Notes: generated by a model not told the origin, from the letters alone. A DNA stretch of 64,000 bases from Marsupella aquatica (GCA_973895155.1 OZ316896.1:1302001-1366000); one strand, 5' to 3'; counted from the first letter of the stretch, positions 1 through 13,439 are shown. Translations and numbers: made by a program.

Positions 1-99
1 TCACCATCAGCAATATATTCCTGGATATTTCTGAGAATTGTCTTAGGAAGGCAGACCACCATTGGAGAATCTCTAACAAAAGGAGAGACCTGACATCAA

Positions 100-101
<2 letters not shown>

Positions 102-147
<46 letters not shown>
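102..147. repeat. (TC)n microsatellite
   Basis: An uninterrupted CT/TC dinucleotide run of about 46 bp is read directly. It is a simple repeat and probably polymorphic in length. Confidence 0.97.
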
Positions 148-148
<1 letters not shown>

Positions 149-854
149 TTGTTAACCCAATATGTTAGTTGGATGTTGCACATGTGCACGTTGTTCTTGA
201 GTATCAATTTGTTCGGGCTTGTTCATACTCAAATTATTGTTTGAGCTGAAAGCAGTTTTCATCTTTTCAAAGTTTCAGTGACTTTGGCTCCCAAGGACAT
301 TATATGTCAAATGTTGTTTTTTGTGTTGGAGATATTCACTTTTAAAATGGTGAAGTGTTTTGTAATGGCAACTTTCAAGACTTAAATGTTACTAGGTTGA
401 GAAAGTCTACAAATCTGGAATGCAATGTTGTGTCCCATTTTGGAATCTTTTGAGGAATTGTACTTTCGAGTAGAATTGTGATTTACCCCATGTTTTGCAA
501 AGTTCAAAACACAGTTTATTGTTTTGTCTATCATAGTGCTAACTTTCATTCTTCAAAACCAGAGTTTTTGAATATTGGCACCATTCAATGACTTCATTAT
601 GCACACTTATATTGAAGCCGGTCAATGAGGGGAGGCTAAGTTGCCTGATCTCAGTATTGTCAAGATATGGGTACATTGCACAAATCAAAGATGTCACATA
701 TCCTAGATCAGCTACCATACATGCTAGGCACGTAATTAAACTATTTGAAGTTCTGCCCTTTTGGTGTTTTCACACCACTAGTTGAAGAAATGATTTTGCA
801 AATGTCTGACTATCAAATTCAAAAGACGTTCCTCGTGCCCACATTTTATTTTTT

Positions 855-957
855 GTTAGTTGGAAACTCTGGGCTGTTACTTGGGTGTAATGTTAATAAA
901 TGGAATGTTAGTTGGAAACCCTGGGCCGTTACTTGGGTGTAATATTAATAAATGGAA
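855..957. repeat. Two-copy tandem duplication, about 52-bp unit
   Basis: The block beginning GTTAGTTGGAAA at 855 is repeated at 907 with a few substitutions. Both copies contain TTACTTGGGTGTAAT followed by TTAATAAATGGAA. Confidence 0.93.
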
Positions 958-1060
958 CTCACCCTGGAATGGGATCATTTAAAGTCCACAAGAGCTGGCT
1001 GCATCTGGATGGATTGCACGAGATAGTCCAAGACATTCTTCCGCTCCAGTACACTTAAAA

Positions 1061-1160
1061 CGACAAGCAAAACTTGTATGGGACACAATCTTCAATTTGA
1101 TTCTAAGAGTCGACAAGCAAAACTTGTATAGGACACAATCTTCAATTGATTCTAAGAGTC
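1061..1160. repeat. Two-copy tandem duplication, 50-bp unit
   Basis: The block beginning CGACAAGCAAAACTTGTAT at 1061 recurs at 1111. The second copy has one base substitution and one T deleted. Confidence 0.95.
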
Positions 1161-2390
1161 TCATTTATTGTCCATGATAGAACACTGACCATTATACCCA
1201 ATCATTTGGTGTCCACAACAAATTATGCAGAACCTGAATTCATATCACGACAGGACTATTATGAAAAGTATACAAGAATATGTGACTCGGTACAAATCAT
1301 TCCTAATGGTCTGAAAGTGACTTCCTCATCAGTAGCGAAACCGACACTTGTCGTAAACCAAACGCCTCTCATTTGGGAATGTTTCTCCACCCGTCAGTAT
1401 TGAAACCCTCAATTTCTTCCTGGGATGGCAGCCCATGAAAAAACAAGACTCCACACGAGGAAAACACGAAAGGCTACTCCAAACTATGACAGATTTCATT
1501 TGATTTTCTACTAAATGAATCTAAGTTCCATTTTGAGTCAAATTGACACGTACCCTCAATCAACGATTATGCATAAACTGGTAAATGAATTACGACCTCC
1601 CAGATGCTCTCTAGACACTGGTTTCAAGGCATAAGAGGAGTAAGCTTGGCAGATGTAAACCGTCTATCTAGAATATGAGAGACATGAATGTGCGCTGCGA
1701 GAGTACAACTTGGTCCTTCAGCATTCATTTTGCTGAAAGATCTGAATATTAAGATCATTTTGAAATATACAAGACTGATTTATCGACTGCTAGTAGAGCT
1801 TTGAATTCCATTTCCTTGTGATTTGCTCTAATAAAGAATTGTATGAGCCACTAGAAAGCAGCTATGTCTTTAATAATATGGGATTCAAGATCCCAAAAGC
1901 CTTGGTTGCTATCGAGCCTGACTGGCAATCATGTTTTGACGGGTGCAAAGTAAAGAAAAGGACACCTGGAGGTCTTGTGTGTAATTTTCCCGCGCACTCT
2001 TTGGGGGCTGCTGTAGACCATGAAGTTCACAACACGAGGATATAGAAGGCACCAAGGCTCATGCAATATCTCGTCAGTAGATGTCGCCATGCTCGGTCTT
2101 CACTCTATGAAGTCCAGTCAAATAACCCTACAAATTCCCAGCTACTTCTCTGCAAACCGATTGGGAATTGCACGAGATGTTCTTGGTATATTGGTCTAGG
2201 AAAAACATGGCACAAGTAAACAGTGCTTCAGCTCTCGTCCCTGCTGTGAAGAAAAAACTCACATCACAAAGAATGAACATCCAAAAGGGCGTCCAAGTTT
2301 GGTACCATTTTGCTGTAAATTGTGACCATCAGGGATGTCGGGTTAGTGAGTCGCTCGTCTGCATCCAAGATCCGTCGGTTGTTTTTCTTC

Positions 2391-5300
2391 TCAATATTCC
2401 TTATTGGTACCAGCGGTTAGGGAGGAGAAAAGGCCTGCTGCTTGTACAGGCAACATATCTCCAAAGGTAGAAATCGCTGCAGCACCCTTGCCCCTGAAGC
2501 GCTCAACCTGTCCATCACTTAGCAACCCCAGCTTCAACCCTTCTCCAAACCTGCTCCCGCCCCACTGTTGTCCACACAAATCAAGAATAAATTGTCATAA
2601 GTTTTTGTAGCAGCTGCTAATGCCAGAAGTTACAGACCACGTAACATTTTCAGTCGAATCCACTGTACACTCTCCTACGCAAACCAAACAAAACCAAACA
2701 AAACAAAACCAAACAAAACTAGATTAGAAACAGTAAATATCAAAGTAGACAACATTTTCGAGGGGGAATAGTGAACATACTTGTCCCATTAAAGACTTTA
2801 TCAGGGGTCTTGCACCAACAACTGATGACTCGCTCGGTGTATCTGCTCCATACTTGTAGCTGTCGTCGCCATTTTTGTAGCTATTCCATGGTCCTGAAGC
2901 ACTATCGTCCTGCGTCAAGGTCCTAGGATCCCTTGCACCTGAACCTCCACTGAGTGACAAGACGGGTGCACTGCATGTACATGAAAAACACATGAGGCCC
3001 CGTTACACAATTGCCCAGATATCCAATTGAACACGTGAGAATATTATGGTTCAGCGTACCTAGAGCTGCAGTTGAAATCAGACGTACTGAAGAAAATGAC
3101 AACAAATGATGACAGTCATTGAAGTAGATTCTTAGGAAAATACTATTGAAGAGAACATAAACCGCACTTCCCGCCAAAGCGCAGCCACAAGGTTATTTGA
3201 GCCTGCCAGTTGTCGGTATGGATGCTGAGCTCTGACCTGTGCTAGATGAAGTAGTTACTATTTGGCATGCGAGACATACCTGATTGGGAGGTACGTAAAT
3301 CTTGGAATTGCCCCAGCCATGTTCAAAGTGTTTGTGTCACCATGATTTGAGGGTGTAAGGGGAGTAGCAGTGTATAGCCGATTTAACTGTAGGAGAGAAC
3401 CAAATAGCACTGCACATCGCAGATAGTGACGCATTTCATTCGTCCACAAATGCGATTCATAGCTGTCTCCACCAATCAAGAACACAGTTAGTTAGAATTG
3501 CAAAACACGTCACACACACTCGTAATATCATGATGGTAAAGCGAGCTCAAAACGCTTACCGAAGAATGACAGCATCAAAAGGAGGGCACACAAATTGAAA
3601 CGTAAACGAACTAAAAGCGTCTACAATTGTCTATCAGATGAAACTCACTTCCAAGTCAGGAGCAACACAGCAGTCTGCCAATAACACTTCTTCAAGACCC
3701 ATTTTAACTTAAGTGGGGAGGAATAAACTTCCACAAAGATTAACAGATCCGGGAACAAACATAACGGTAAAGAAAGGAGAGAGACGCGAACGCAGGCTAG
3801 GAATGGCATTACCATCACATGCAACCAACACCTTTTGAGAACTTCAAGGTAAGACGACCCCAGAATTGCAGCTACCTACATTTTCTAAAACAACCTGATC
3901 AAAACTGACTCAGGAAGCAAGCACACATTTCAACACTTCACAGACAATTCATCACTGAAACCGTGAACATTAACCAGCCACACAAAGTAGAACTACCAAG
4001 GTACCAATTTCAGTTATTCTTTCCAATAGTGATAAAACTAATGTAAAAATAGGTTCTCAACTGCAGGAAGAGACTTACGTGGCCCAATCGATAGGATCCA
4101 ATTTGGCTATAACTGCCGATAGCAGAGTTGTTACCCTCTTTTTCATGGCTTGTGCAGATGCATCTGGTTGCAAAGGTACCACTTTACTACGGGTTCCAGC
4201 ACCAAGGCCAAGCTCGTTTACTTTATCTTCGTCCAAATCCTGTGAAGTGACATCTTGACCGCCAGACAAAACATCACCCAGAAATCGAATATCAAACAGG
4301 AGCTGCAGTAGGCCTTTTTCCGAAACTCGGGTGCTGAACACCAACGGATCCGACAGAAAAGTTTCATATGAAGACAGAATCTGTCACAAAAGCCAGTCAT
4401 TAGCGTGTTGACCAAAACGAAATAAAAATATTGTCAGTCCAATCAACACGATGAGCATAAGGCTTTGATATTGTATGAGAACTGGCATCCAGAATTACAC
4501 ATCAGGTGCACAGATGAAAGCAAAATATCAAGAGGAAAATGACGAGCTTGTTTGCAATTGCAACGGGGCCAATTTATACCTTGTCACATAGCCTATAAGC
4601 AAAGAGTTTCAGAACAGCTCTATCCAGAACATGGCCTCCAACTCGATAAATTTCCTGACATCCGGCAAAAAGTATGGAGACTGCGTATGGAGATGGCATA
4701 GCTGGCAAAGCTAACTTCATTTCAACTTTACACCCGCTTTCTTCTTCCTGGGGTAATACAGTGTCCTCCCATCCCTGGAGACAACGAAGGAGAACGACTT
4801 ATTAGGGTCCGATGTTCAACAAAGGCAGCTTATCGGTGAGAAAAGGAAACCGCTCTACAAGGATGTGGAAAAAGGTGTGATCGTACCTTCAGAGATGTCG
4901 AAGTAGACAGGTAATCATCGTTCGCAAGGTCTCTGTAGAACGACTTTGCCAGCTCTTCAGCACTCCAAGAAGCCCAAATTGAGTGGGCATCAATACTCTT
5001 TTGCCTCAACATACGCTGGAGCTCCCTCAGTTTTGGAGAACTATCACCATTGCCTATGTTACCAGTCTTTCCCTTCTTTGAATACCATCTGTCATTGCTA
5101 TCAAAGGCAACCAGATCTCGCCCAGAAGAGGAATTTTTGCTTCCTAGCAGCCCTGCTGATCCCTTAAGAGAAACAGCCTTCAGACGAGCACTCCACTGAG
5201 ATTGTGATCCAAAAATGATGGGGAGGTAGCATGCCTGCTGACCAAGGGCTGCAGAAAGTCTGCCAAGAAAGAGTGCTTTTTCCACTAAGATGGATGCCTC

Positions 5301-7244
5301 CAAGGCATTACTTGTATTTGATTCCAAAGACCCATCATTAGAGTTCTTCACCGTAGAATCTACTTGTTTGGAACTTTCCGTGCCCTCTTTCATGTTCTCA
5401 GAAAGCTCCGCAAGCCTATCAATCAGCACCTTAACTATGGTTGTCATACAAAGACGACACCGTTCCTGTATGTAAGATGCCAGTTCATCTGTCCTAGACG
5501 AACTTTGGGGTCCTTGAAAAAAGCATAACGAATCCTCAAGTACGTCCCTTAATCTTTCATCGACTCGGTCCTTCAGTTTGGTCACGTCAGAACTGAAGAA
5601 GGATGAATATGACTCTCTCTCATCTACCATAGACTTCCATACTGATCCACCGCTCGCAAACCTTGAAAAAGAGCCCAAACTCTCCCCTCCTCGTCCACTG
5701 CTGCCCCTACCTTTTTCCTTCGATTGCCTTTTGCCAACTTGCAAACTAAAACCTTCAACAACCGAATTCCCGGAACTAGAAAGAACTTCATCCAAAACGT
5801 CATCAATGCTGATACTTTGAAAGCCCGCATCAATGACCTCTTTCATTCTACTCACAAACATGCTCTCAAAAAGTACCTCCCATAAACTCGTCGGTTCCTT
5901 GAGAAGAAGCTCACAGAGACAATCCCAAGGAGAATCGAAGGAACTGCCAAAAGCACTCTTCAACCACTCTAAGCTCTCACCTAGAGCAGCCTGCTTTGCA
6001 AGGTCTTCTCTGACCACGCGCTCAATTTGTGCCAATTCCTTGCCCGTCTTAACATGTTGAAGTAACAACTTACCCTCGACACTGATTTCTCCAGCGCACT
6101 TTCCCAACCACGAAATGCAAGACTCAGTTATTGATTTCGCTGAAAGAGGCACCATGCTCATTTCCAATTTCTCCCGGTGAGCCTTCCAAATCCCAACTTC
6201 CCTCTCAGGGTAAGGAATGCCCCCAAACAGCTGGGATCCGGGAGGTGCTGTCAGCAGAGTACTGAAGAGCAGAGGCATTTTCCCAGACACTTTAAGAAAG
6301 AGCTCCCCCACGTGACATAAAGAGGCTTGAATCATATGCCCCAGCTGACACAAGTATGCCGCTATGCTATCTGGGTCGGATGCGGATGATCCAGTCACCG
6401 TCGCCTTCTCCCCTTTTCGCAGAAGATCTGCAATTCCAGTCTCTCCTCCGCTCCGGCTGCTATTTCTTTTGTGAAACTTACTGCCTGCCTTGCCTGCTAT
6501 GCCAGTGCCAGAAATGGCAGAGCGGAGGTGTACCCTGAGCCACATCCTTCTCGTTTCAAGAAAGAGGGAGAAAATCTGAGCGGCAGGAAGCTCCTCAATA
6601 ATCCCGATTGCAGCCAGAGCAATTGCGTAATCCCCCACTTTCAAGCCCGGTTCTTGCAGCCGATCCCTGCTCCTCTGAGGGATCTGCCCCCGGAAAGTCT
6701 CCACTAGCGGCCATTGATGCCTCAGAAGAGGAAAAGTGGCAAACAGCTCGCTGCTCTCTACCGGGGTGGCGGTGAGCAGAGAATGTACCTCCTTGGCCCT
6801 CAAATACCTTTCGGATCCCTCCAGATACATATGCTCATCAAGACATCCCCAAATCTTCTCCGGTGTGTCTACCAGATACTTTACTCGGCCCCCGAGGCCA
6901 AAAAGACTCTCCCTCTTTAGCCTCTCTTTGGCAGATTCAGACGAGACGCTGCTCAAGCTGATCGAACTCTTTACAGAGTCAAATCCAACTTCCATTTTTT
7001 GAATATTATCCGACACCGCCTCGCATGACTGCCGCATCAAGAGGATCGAGTCGGCAGATTCGATCAGGTCACGGTAGCTGGCTCCCACCAGCTGCCGCAG
7101 CTCTTCTTTTTTCTCCTCGATTTCTTTGCGTGTCTGCACCTCCACCTCCCTGATCTCCACCACACTACGCGTCTCGAAGAGTGCCTCGGCATTCCGGTCG
7201 TTGACATCTTCGGTGCCCTTCTGTTGATACCTCCCGCCCCTCAT
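2391..7244 (-). CDS. COG1: Conserved oligomeric Golgi complex subunit 1 (COG1)
   Basis: This is a subunit of the COG tethering complex, which acts on the cytosolic face of the Golgi in retrograde vesicle traffic. Six exons on the minus strand fit: 7244-4887, 4774-4580, 4380-4079, 3462-3280, 2970-2781 and 2564-2391. Each intron has GT..AG ends, all phases match, and the sum of 3402 nt encodes 1133 aa, close to plant COG1 (about 1070 aa). The N-terminal part, roughly residues 15-95, is the Vps51-like helical region that starts with [19 protein letters not shown] and includes [18 protein letters not shown]. The last junction gives SLMGQ then WGGSRFGEG, and the end reads [19 protein letters not shown], which matches the conserved plant COG1 tail. 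The start was taken as the first Met of the long open exon. The family call is firm; small exon edges are inferred. Confidence 0.93.
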
Positions 7245-9080
7245 CTCGTCCGCCCTTGCCCTTCCACCTTGAACGACCGCTGAAAGAGAAGGAGGGAGGG
7301 TGGCAGAACTGTAAACACGAATCCAACCTTCTAAAACCTGGATCGACCTGAAAATCTACTCCTTAATACAAATAGCGACGTAACGCTGCGAGATCCAGAA
7401 GAAAAACAGGCAACCACGGGCGTTGCTCCTGTTTCCACCATCGTCCACTGCTTCCGCTCCAGTCCGGGCTCCTCAAACCACCAATGCCACCGGATCACCG
7501 CCAGGGATCACCACAAAGAGTCATCTACAAGGCCGGGGTTCTGACCAATGTCGCCATCGGGGCATCTACGCTAAGATTATTGCAGAGGTCTCACACCAGA
7601 CCACCCGGTCCGTCCCCACTCCACCATGCGAGTGCCATACTTCCAGACTCCTCTCAGTGAGTGAGCGTACGACATCTCACGTGAGCACAAGGAACAACAA
7701 ACCCTTCGTTGACATGACAAAAACGTTCACAACACAGGAATGATTCATTCACCTCATCAGCAGAGATCGAGATCTGGTGCAGGGCAGCAATTGCTGACGG
7801 AGGACTCAAATCCGGCTCTATCCCACGGCATTGAAGCTCCAGCATGCCGACGACGAATCCATATCGGCGGTCCCCCTCCGATCACCCGATCCAGAGCAGG
7901 CCAAGCAGCAGCAGGGAGCAGGAGCAGGAGGAGGAGGAGGACGGAGGGGGGACCGCCCCCATGCTCGATCAAGCTTCTTCAGAAATCAAGCAGGCCCCAC
8001 GTTGTCGAGACGGGAACCCTCATTCAGACGAATCCTTCAAGACACTCGATTCAAGACAATCTTTCGTTCTCGCGAAGAGTACAGTAGTGGACTCACAAGA
8101 GTCTTGAGGATTTCACGCTACAATAATATTGACACAATCCGTCTGAATGGCAGGCGAGGAAATCGAGCAATGTACGAGACAGTGTTGCGTTCCGATGGAA
8201 CCAGACCCACACTCTGTTCCTAATTTAATAATTTAGCTGTGATCGACTGGACTGCTCGTAGCTATGGAGGTCGTCCAGGAGTCCAACTCAGTGTATTTGT
8301 TAAGGTTTTGTTAAGGTTTTGTTAAGGTTTAGTTCTTTGTTGCCAGAGCGGCGAATGTCACTTAGTGTGTAAGTACAAGTTGCTAAGAATCTTTCCTCAT
8401 CTAATTTTACTCAATTATTTCTCACCTTTAGGTCTCCCTAAACTTATGGATATTGGTCAGGTTTTCCTTAAATAATGTTTAGGGTGGGAAAGTCTGCTTA
8501 TTTCTTGCCAGATTGCCAAATGTCATCAAATACAAGATGCTAGGAATGTTACTTATTTAATTTTACACATTAATTTCACACCTTCTTAGATTTAAGGATG
8601 ATGGTCAGATTATCCTTAACTAATGATAGGGTGAGAAATTGGTTGTTTTTCTGTCTTGCCAGGCCAATGTCACCAAGTACAACATGCTAAGATATTCCTT
8701 ATATAAGTTTACTCATTCATTTATCACCTTTAGATCACCCTAGAATTGAGGATAATGGTCAGATTCTGATATGGGGGGTCTGTCGCTTAGTGCAAAAGTG
8801 GTTTATCATAGACAGTAAACCTGTCTAATTTTTGCCAAAATTGGTAAAAACTTTCTAGTTGGGTGGAATTTTGCTCATTTTTGCACTTACAGAATTGGCT
8901 GGTCCAGCACCAACAATAGCAACAGAATTGAGCTATAAGCTAGGATGAGATTCCCATCCACAACCTGTTTCTCCTATAGGATTCTTAAGCTCACAAGGGA
9001 TCTCTGAAAATTTGTATTTCAACTACTGTAGGAGTATATGAATTAAGAAATAAAGAGTTTGACTTTCATATGAAGAGCAT
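7245..9080. other. COG1 upstream region; no supported gene
   Basis: The part to about 8220 is GC-rich and has several overlapping short open frames on both strands with low-complexity Arg/Pro/Gly translations. I take it as the COG1 promoter and 5' leader rather than coding sequence. From 8220 the sequence turns AT-rich and holds a degenerate tandem repeat. The retroelement seems to begin near 9090. Confidence 0.55.
8296..8770. repeat. Degenerate tandem repeat, about 155-bp unit, three copies
   Basis: First comes a short run of TTTTGTTAAGG units at about 8299-8331. Then a block of the form TTGCCAG..AATGTCA..AGTACAA..TGCTA..TTTACTCA..TCACCTTTAG..GGTCAG occurs three times, starting near 8341, 8503 and 8660. 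The copies have drifted and carry small indels. Confidence 0.8.
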
Positions 9081-9972
9081 ACTTATGGTCACATTCGTTT
9101 TCGCCGTTTTTCAGTCGTTTTTCTGCGATTTTTGTTTTCCTTTCGACGGTCATATCTTGGTCAATCTTTCACGGATTTCAGGTTTCTGAAGTGCTTTGTA
9201 TAGCTCTTCTCCGGGAGAATCAGATTGATCCCAAGAACGGTCCAATTGGTCTCCTATTGCCCCGATTGGACTTTGATTAGCTCTCACGTTTTTTCTTCAA
9301 TTTCCACCATTCTCACTTTCAATTAGCTTTGGGGTCCTGTAGCAATTCCTCGTTCACGGAATCCGGCATTCTCATGTGATTTGGCCAGCTCTTGTCCGGG
9401 AGTGCAACATCTATCCCTACCGCGGTCCTTTTGGTGACATATCAACCACTTTCGGCTTCGATTACGATTCTGATTTACTCCTCCATTTTTGGTGACGGTT
9501 TCCCTTGATCAGCTTTGGAGCATTCCTGTATTGCCACGTTTCTCCTCCGATTGGTGGTTGCCTTTCTTCTTCAGTTCTGACAAGGTGGCTTTTGCCAAGT
9601 TTAGTGGACCAGTTTGCATTCCACCATCTTTGGGAGCTGTAGCAGCACGCTCAAATCAGCGGAGAGATATTCACTCGCACCGACTCCTCAACGGACACAT
9701 CGACGAGTGCTCCAACTTTGTTCCCGGCTGTGCCTGCACGTGCTCAACGGTTTTCTAGGCTAGCGGTGGCGCCGTTTCTCGGATTTTGACGCGGTGGGCT
9801 CTCTCCATAGCCTTCCCTTTCTTTTCACATGTCTTGGTTGGGCCATTTGTCGCTTCTTGCTGCGCTTTTGCTTTTATCGGGTTGCGACCTGTCATGTCAA
9901 CGTTGAGAGTGTTGGCGCGGGGCAAGCGCCCAGCCCCCCCCACACAGTTCTCCCCCCTCCTCCCCCTGCCTC

Positions 9973-10557
9973 GTGGTTGCCTTCGTGTTTGCTCTTCTTC
10001 ATTGGATCTCTCTCATCTTCGTGATGACCCCATGCCCGATGCTCTGCCAGCCCCCCAGTCTACTGCCCACCCCATCGACGCCTTGGCTCCTCTCCCCACC
10101 CCATACCCCCTCCACCCCTCCAGCATCCCCCTCCGGCCTCTTCATCCACGTCGGTTCCCCCCCACCTCCTGTCCAGTCGTTCCCTGCTCCCTCCCCAGAC
10201 GAGCGTCCCCTACATACTTGTCCTGAGTGTGGCTGGGTTGGCCTCTCCCTTCCTCATCACCGTGGACGGGGCCGGTGCCAACGTCGCCAACAAGCACAAT
10301 CCCAGCCCCAGCCCCCTCTTGACCCAGTTAGCTCTGCCCCTCCTTCCTTGGAGGCTTCCGAGCAGGCATGGAGTTGGGTTCGCTCTCTAGACCCCCTTCC
10401 AGCCTACCATCCAGGGTACATTAGACCTCGCCTTTATAACCACATCCCACTAGCGTTGCGCCCACTAGTTCGGTCATCCTTGTTACAACTCATGCAGCTT
10501 ATCTTGGCGCATCCTATCGAGGTCTCCTATTGGTCTTTACTCATGTTTTTTCCATAG
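9973..10557 (+). pseudogene. Retrotransposon N-terminal fragment with zinc finger
   Basis: A Pro/Ser-rich open stretch leads into a C2HC/C2H2-like finger (CPECG, then HH, then C) and a basic Q-rich linker. It then reads LPAYHPGYIRPRLYNHIPLALRP before a stop. In R2-type elements, N-terminal fingers bind target DNA, so the position fits. The continuation after the stop is in broken frames to about 10800. It probably starts upstream of the first Met, because the GC-rich sequence is open in other frames too. Confidence 0.6.
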
Positions 10558-10839
10558 TGGACTCTTACCCTCCCTAGTCACGGTGGTCGCGTGGGTCACC
10601 GTGAGACTGCCTCTCATATCCATCGTTTTCTGCGAGGAGATTGGGAACAGCTTTAGGAAGAGTACTTTCTTCGAGCCCGTTCCTTTACTACCTATGCTTT
10701 GACTGACCCAGCTCGCCACTCTCATCCTCCAGAGCATAGACGCCTTCGTCGCTCTTGTCGTTTAGCCCAGGCTGGTGAATATCGTCGTACGGTCTAGGCC
10801 CTTTCTCCCACCACACCAGCCCCCCCTAGCGAGGTCACC

Positions 10840-11655
10840 TTGACGGCCCTTCAGGATCTCCATCCGCAGCCCTATGATCAGCTCCCTTTGTTCATGGAGG
10901 ATTTTGAGCCTGAGGAGGATCTTCAGTTTAGTAGGGACCACTTCACCTATGCTTTCCTCCATGCTCCGCGTTGTGCGGCTGGTGGCCCCTCTGGCTATGT
11001 CTTTGAGCATTTTTGTGATTTATTCCCCCCTGAGGATCCTCAGTCTGGTTTTCCAGTTTTCTTCTCCTTTTGCCAGTGTATTGCTGCCGGCCGTTTTCCT
11101 CCTCCCGTCTCTTGGCTTTTGAGTGCTTCTCGTTTATTGGCCATGGCTAAGTCTTCACCGGGTGTTTGGCCCATAGCGATTGGAGGGGTTTTTCTTCGTT
11201 TGGTGTCTCGCACACTTTCATCGCAGTAGCTCTGCACTATCGGATCATCTCTCTCCACATCAGTTTGGAGTGGGCGTTCCTAGCGGTTGTGAGACAGTTA
11301 TTGCGGGTATTCGTACTACCTTGGACCTCCACCCTGATTGGGTTGTCCTCCAGGTTGATGTCTCCAATGCTTTCAATACGGTTTCTCGGGCAGCAATTTT
11401 TTGTGCTTTGAGGGCAGCGGATCCAGACATCCAGTCCCTTATCCCCTTTGTCCGTTGTTTTTATGGGTTCGAGGCCCCCCTCTTCTATAGTCATCACACC
11501 TCTACAGGAGTGTATACCACTCTTTCTTCTGCAGAAGGTACACGTCAGGGTGACCCTTTGGGTGGGCCTCTTTTTGCCATTGCCCATTTTACTGCTTTAC
11601 GGGAAGCCTCCGCGGCCCACCCCCAGTGTATCTTCCCCTCCCTTTCAGATGTCAC
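10840..11655 (+). pseudogene. Reverse transcriptase domain, 5' part, frameshifted and cut by an insertion
   Basis: Two overlapping frames carry one domain. The first (10840-11229) includes AAGGPSGYVFEHFCDLFPPE and WPIAIGGVFLRLVSRTL. The second (about 11200-11655) includes LSPHQFGVGVPSGCETV, the catalytic motif A (QVDVSNAFNTVSRAA) and motif B (EGTRQGDPLGGPLFAIAHF). The frame change lies near 11200-11235. Motif C begins at FPSLSD and is broken by the insertion after the GTCAC at 11651-11655. The domain resumes at 16325 as HIIGPHVAVTSALATL. Confidence 0.85.
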
Positions 11656-12569
11656 TCTGGTGCGTTCCATGGCTCCCTAAACCCAAGAAACCCCCCAGCT
11701 CAAGCCGATTCCCGCAGGTTTCACGCTTGGCGAGGCCGTTTCCGCGGCTTAGCGGCATGGGACGCTGCTAACCTTCTACTACTACTATTAACATTTTACA
11801 CACATATACTGGACAGATCCTTCATCGGGTCATGAGATACGTAGCCGGCCTAATCTAGGCCTTCCCTCGTCTTCCCCTCCGTCTTGTTAGGTATGTTTGG
11901 ATTCCGCCGCCGGAATGATCCCCAATAGGCTTGGTTAAGCCGCTAAGACCTCTCTCAGCTCGACACATCCAACTCTCACTCCCCTGCTTACTTTCCTTCC
12001 TTCTAGTTGATGTGGGCACTCTTCACACAAGTTAATGCGACACACAAATAGCAAAATGACTCATTATGACTGAGTCATACCATGCACTTGCCATACAAAC
12101 AGTACATCTCATACACAAGCTCTGCGAACTAAGCCGTGAGGCCAACTCTATTCAGCTCTTAGGCATGAGGAAACATGAATATACACAAGGGTCACTGTAT
12201 GACTAACCGAGAGCTTCTCTTACTACTTGAGCCCAGCCCGGCTGGTGCAAACTAAAAACTTGCTAAAGAAGAGGCCCTGAGCTCCCCGCTGCCCAGGTAC
12301 TTATCCTGGTAGTGGATCCGCCTAATTCTTTGCAGCGTAAGCCTAATCTACCTAACAGTAATCTACCTGCCCAAAACTACCTATGTACAGCAAGGCAGGA
12401 GCACAAGTGTTGCTCCTACCAGTGGAACCGCAATCCCACTAAGCTAAGTGTCAGGGCCGCTCCTGGTCCTGATCCTAATCCTAAACTTGGAGATCAGCGC
12501 CCGCCCTGCCCACTCATGCCTCCTCCCTCCACGTCCGCCCTTCCTAAAAGGAACGACGCCCTTGCACCG

Positions 12570-13439
12570 TCACGACACCGGTGGTGGATCCTCAATGGAC
12601 GCCCCCAACGCTTCCTCCTCAGCCACTGCCGTAGGTTCGTTTTCTGACAGATTACCTGCCCTTGACTGAGTCAACTCTCCATCGGCCTGACTGGGTCCAC
12701 CATCGGCGTCGGCATCGGCTCGAGAATCATTCTCGGCTACGGCCTCAGCCTCGGCTACGGTTTCCCCGGCTTGCTCAAGAGGCGGATCTGGGATACCGGC
12801 CTCATGATTGAGTAGTTCGGCTTGGGCCGCACCTTCCCCACCCTTGGTGATAGCGGGATCTATTGCCGTGTTCATGCCGGAGGTTGGTGTTGGGTCTACC
12901 TCCTTGGTCACCACGGCCAGTGGAGTCGTATTACTCCTTGACCCTGAAGGTTTCCGCTTCTTCTTCTTTTCTGGTTCGGCAGCTGGTCCCTTCCCCTTCC
13001 CACTTACTTCCGGCACTGGTGCAGGTGGCGCGGCTTTTTCTTCGGCCAATACCACTCCTGGTAACTTGGTTGCCCCAATTGGAGTTGGGCCTGATGAAGA
13101 CAAGCACTTAAATACTGCGGCTTGTTTCTTCAGCCGCTCTGTTTGGTTGTCGGCCCACCGCTGGAGGTTCTCCATCTTCCTCGTGATTTCCTCCAACTCC
13201 TCCTGGGTCTCATCCAGGTCCTTGCGCGCCTCCTCTAGTTCCTTCTGGGCTTCCTCCCGTTCTTTCTTCAAGGTAGCCCTCTCCTCCCGGGTTGCTCTTA
13301 GCTCCTTGTCGAGCTCTGCAATGATGACAGACTCCATCTGATTCATCTTGGCGTAAGTCTGATCCAGCATCTCGTCCTTCTCCCTTAGGTCGGCCTTGAA
13401 GCTGGCCGTCAAGGACGCAAGCTCCTGCTGCAGCGCCAT
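12570..13439 (-). pseudogene. Second coiled-coil ORF of the nested element, frame-shifted continuation
   Basis: It begins MALQQELASLTASFKADLR just after the stop of the preceding ORF, in a different frame (offset 2). About 120 residues of Glu/Lys/Arg-rich heptads continue the coiled coil of the upstream ORF. A low-complexity Pro/Ala/Glu tail with EKKKKRKPSGS follows. The simplest reading is one ancestral protein broken by an indel near 13450. A separate ORF, or programmed frameshifting, cannot be excluded. Confidence 0.5.

Larger units (their letters stand above)
1..2390. other. Intergenic, downstream of COG1; no gene seen
   Basis: Short open frames here are scattered and match nothing I recognise. 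The stretch contains a TC-dinucleotide run and two 2-copy tandem duplications, listed separately. Part of the right side is probably the 3' UTR of COG1, whose stop codon lies at 2391-2393. The left edge may cut a neighbouring gene, but nothing supports one. Confidence 0.6.

Noticed and set aside
5290-6060. Plus-strand ORFs inside COG1
   Set aside because: They are shadows of the 2.4-kb COG1 first exon.
7423-8223. A small basic gene upstream of COG1
   Set aside because: Several frames are open at once in GC-rich sequence; the translations are low-complexity and conflict with each other. It is more likely leader or promoter.
10840-11680. A functional reverse transcriptase gene
   Set aside because: The domain needs two frames, motif C has lost an Asp and is broken by a 4.7-kb insertion.
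12808-13341. A Ser-rich plus-strand protein
   Set aside because: It is the antisense shadow of the coiled-coil ORF of the nested element; Glu/Lys codons read in reverse give Ser/Phe/Leu.
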